Positions 63,139 through 64,000 of a DNA stretch of 64,000 bases are shown one piece after another; position 1 is the stretch's first letter; every line of letters begins with the position of its first letter. Where the stretch lies: NCBI GenBank assembly GCA_019414055.1, contig DXMV01000025.1, positions 59,996 to 123,995 on the forward strand, written 5' to 3'. The position numbers and the translations under genes are program-made. Below the pieces are notes generated by a model. The model was not told the DNA's origin. It worked only from the letters and a program-made list of their open reading frames with translations, and searched no databases. The stretch comes from Collinsella sp. GTDB lineage: Bacteria; Actinomycetota; Coriobacteriia; Coriobacteriales; Coriobacteriaceae.

Positions 63139-64000
63139 CTACTCCCGGTAGGGCACCCGGTCGCGCATCACGGCGTATATCGCCCTGAGCCGCTTCCTCG
63201 CGACGGCCTTGAGCGCCCGCCCGTGCCCCATGCCCCGCGCCCTGCAGGCCCGGTAGTACTCGCCGTAGCGCCCCGAGGACCTCACCAGGCTGTTGCACGA
63301 GAAGATCAGCAGGGACTTGAGCCTCGCGTCGCCGCGCCTGGACGCCCTGACCGACCTCACCGACGTTCCGGAGCTCCTCACCCTCGGGGCTATGCCGCAG
63401 TACGAGGCCAGGTGGTCGTGGTCCGGGAACCTCCCGATGTCGACCGACACCGCGAGCTGCGCCGCGGTCCTCGGGCCGATGCCGGGCACGGTGAGCAGGC
63501 ACGCGTAGGTCTCGTCGCCCTCGAGCAGCGCCGCCGTCTCGGCCTCGAGGGCCCCGGCCTCGTCGAGGGCCTCCGATATCCGGGCGGCCAGGAACCTGAC
63601 CTGCCTGTTCTCGGCCTCGACGAGCGCCGGCGGGGGCGCGGTGGAGGCGGCCGCGGCCTCCCCGGCGGCCTCGGCCCGCGGCCCCTCGGCCCCCGAGCGG
63701 GCGATCCCCCACGCCCCGCCGAACCCGGCGAGCAGCTCCAGCCACCGCCGGTCCGACAGGTCGACCGCGGCCTCGAGGGCCGGGCAGGACTCGAGCAGCA
63801 CCGCGCGCAGGCGGTTCTTGTCCCTGGTCGCGCAGGCGACGACGTGGTCGCGCGGCGACGAGAGGGCGCGGGCGGCCTCGAGGGCCTCGCCGCGGCCCGG
63901 GACCCCCGACAGGGAGTCCGGCACGCCCAGGGCGGTCCGCGCGATCACCTCGGCGTCGCGCTCGTCGGTCTTGGCCTCGCCGGCGAACAGCCCGGCGGCG
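63139..64000 (-). mobile_element. IS110-family transposase, cut by window edge
   Basis: The C-terminal 287 residues of a DEDD transposase that continues beyond 64000. KTDERDAEVIA carries two of the catalytic acids. VPGIGPRTAAQL and LASYCGIAPRVRSSGTS belong to the C-terminal Tnp20-like domain with its catalytic Ser. The coding sequence is markedly richer in G+C than its neighbours, which points to acquisition. IS110 elements have no usual terminal inverted repeats and use a structured non-coding end as a guide RNA; the 111 bases between the transposase stop and the K+ channel are a candidate for that end. Confidence 0.9.

Overview
The window is a contiguous, densely coded, G+C-rich chromosomal segment from an anaerobic actinobacterium of the Coriobacteriia, most likely a Collinsella (C. 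aerofaciens-like gut strain). This is inferred from protein character: a reverse rubrerythrin, a Collinsella-type bile salt hydrolase, LAXTG-anchored surface proteins, many LysR/EamA pairs and strong AAGGAG-type ribosome binding sites. No rRNA, tRNA or CRISPR was seen. The only transposase is an IS110-family gene cut by the right edge.

Layout. 0.04-7.2 kb: a HIRAN-domain protein with a small partner, an alcohol/aldehyde dehydrogenase operon, reverse rubrerythrin, then a DUF559-like nuclease-fold gene bracketed by two copies of a 119-bp element with perfect terminal inverted repeats. 5.7-8.8 kb: PdxR-type MocR regulator divergent from pdxST (PLP synthesis). 9-12.5 kb: a winged-helix/RGG-repeat protein, a peptide deformylase and an Xre-aminotransferase fusion. 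Two copies of a strongly structured, apparently covarying element sit at the convergent gene ends here. 12.5-20 kb: LysR/EamA pair, Kup potassium transporter, bile salt hydrolase, a deformylase-like protein lacking the catalytic Glu, and a purine permease. 20-24 kb: a roughly 2.06-kb tandem duplication of a LAXTG surface protein that carried along the last 14 codons of the permease. 24-32 kb: esterase, uracil permease, MetE-like protein, LysR, HAD phosphatase, and a TPP riboswitch driving thiM-UPF0045-thiE. 32-37.4 kb: patatin phospholipase and two multi-domain GGDEF/EAL proteins. 37.5-46 kb: flavin reductase, Spx/ArsC-like protein, CobW GTPase, TrmL, UvrA paralogue, AAA ATPase and a TetM/EF-G-like GTPase. 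46-57 kb: a possible small RNA, RsmJ, RlmA, MATE pump, a second LysR/EamA pair, Ung, an SDR, a queuosine-precursor transporter behind a possible preQ1 switch, and RF3. 57.5-64 kb: YtrA-type regulator with ABC transporter, EamA, ClC channel, LOG-family hydrolase, K+ channel, IS110.

The most unusual theme is non-coding: at least five families of short inverted-repeat elements lie in the intergenic regions, and several overlap or abut the stop codon of a minus-strand gene (LSE-stop from the 119-bp element, Met-stop from a GTGACAAAGG hairpin). They may be terminators, mobile miniature elements or structured RNAs. The best candidates for undescribed biology are the paired structured elements at 9.0 and 10.7 kb, the 119-bp element pair around the DUF559-like gene, and the winged-helix/RGG protein. 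All functional calls come from reading motifs by eye; no database search was run.
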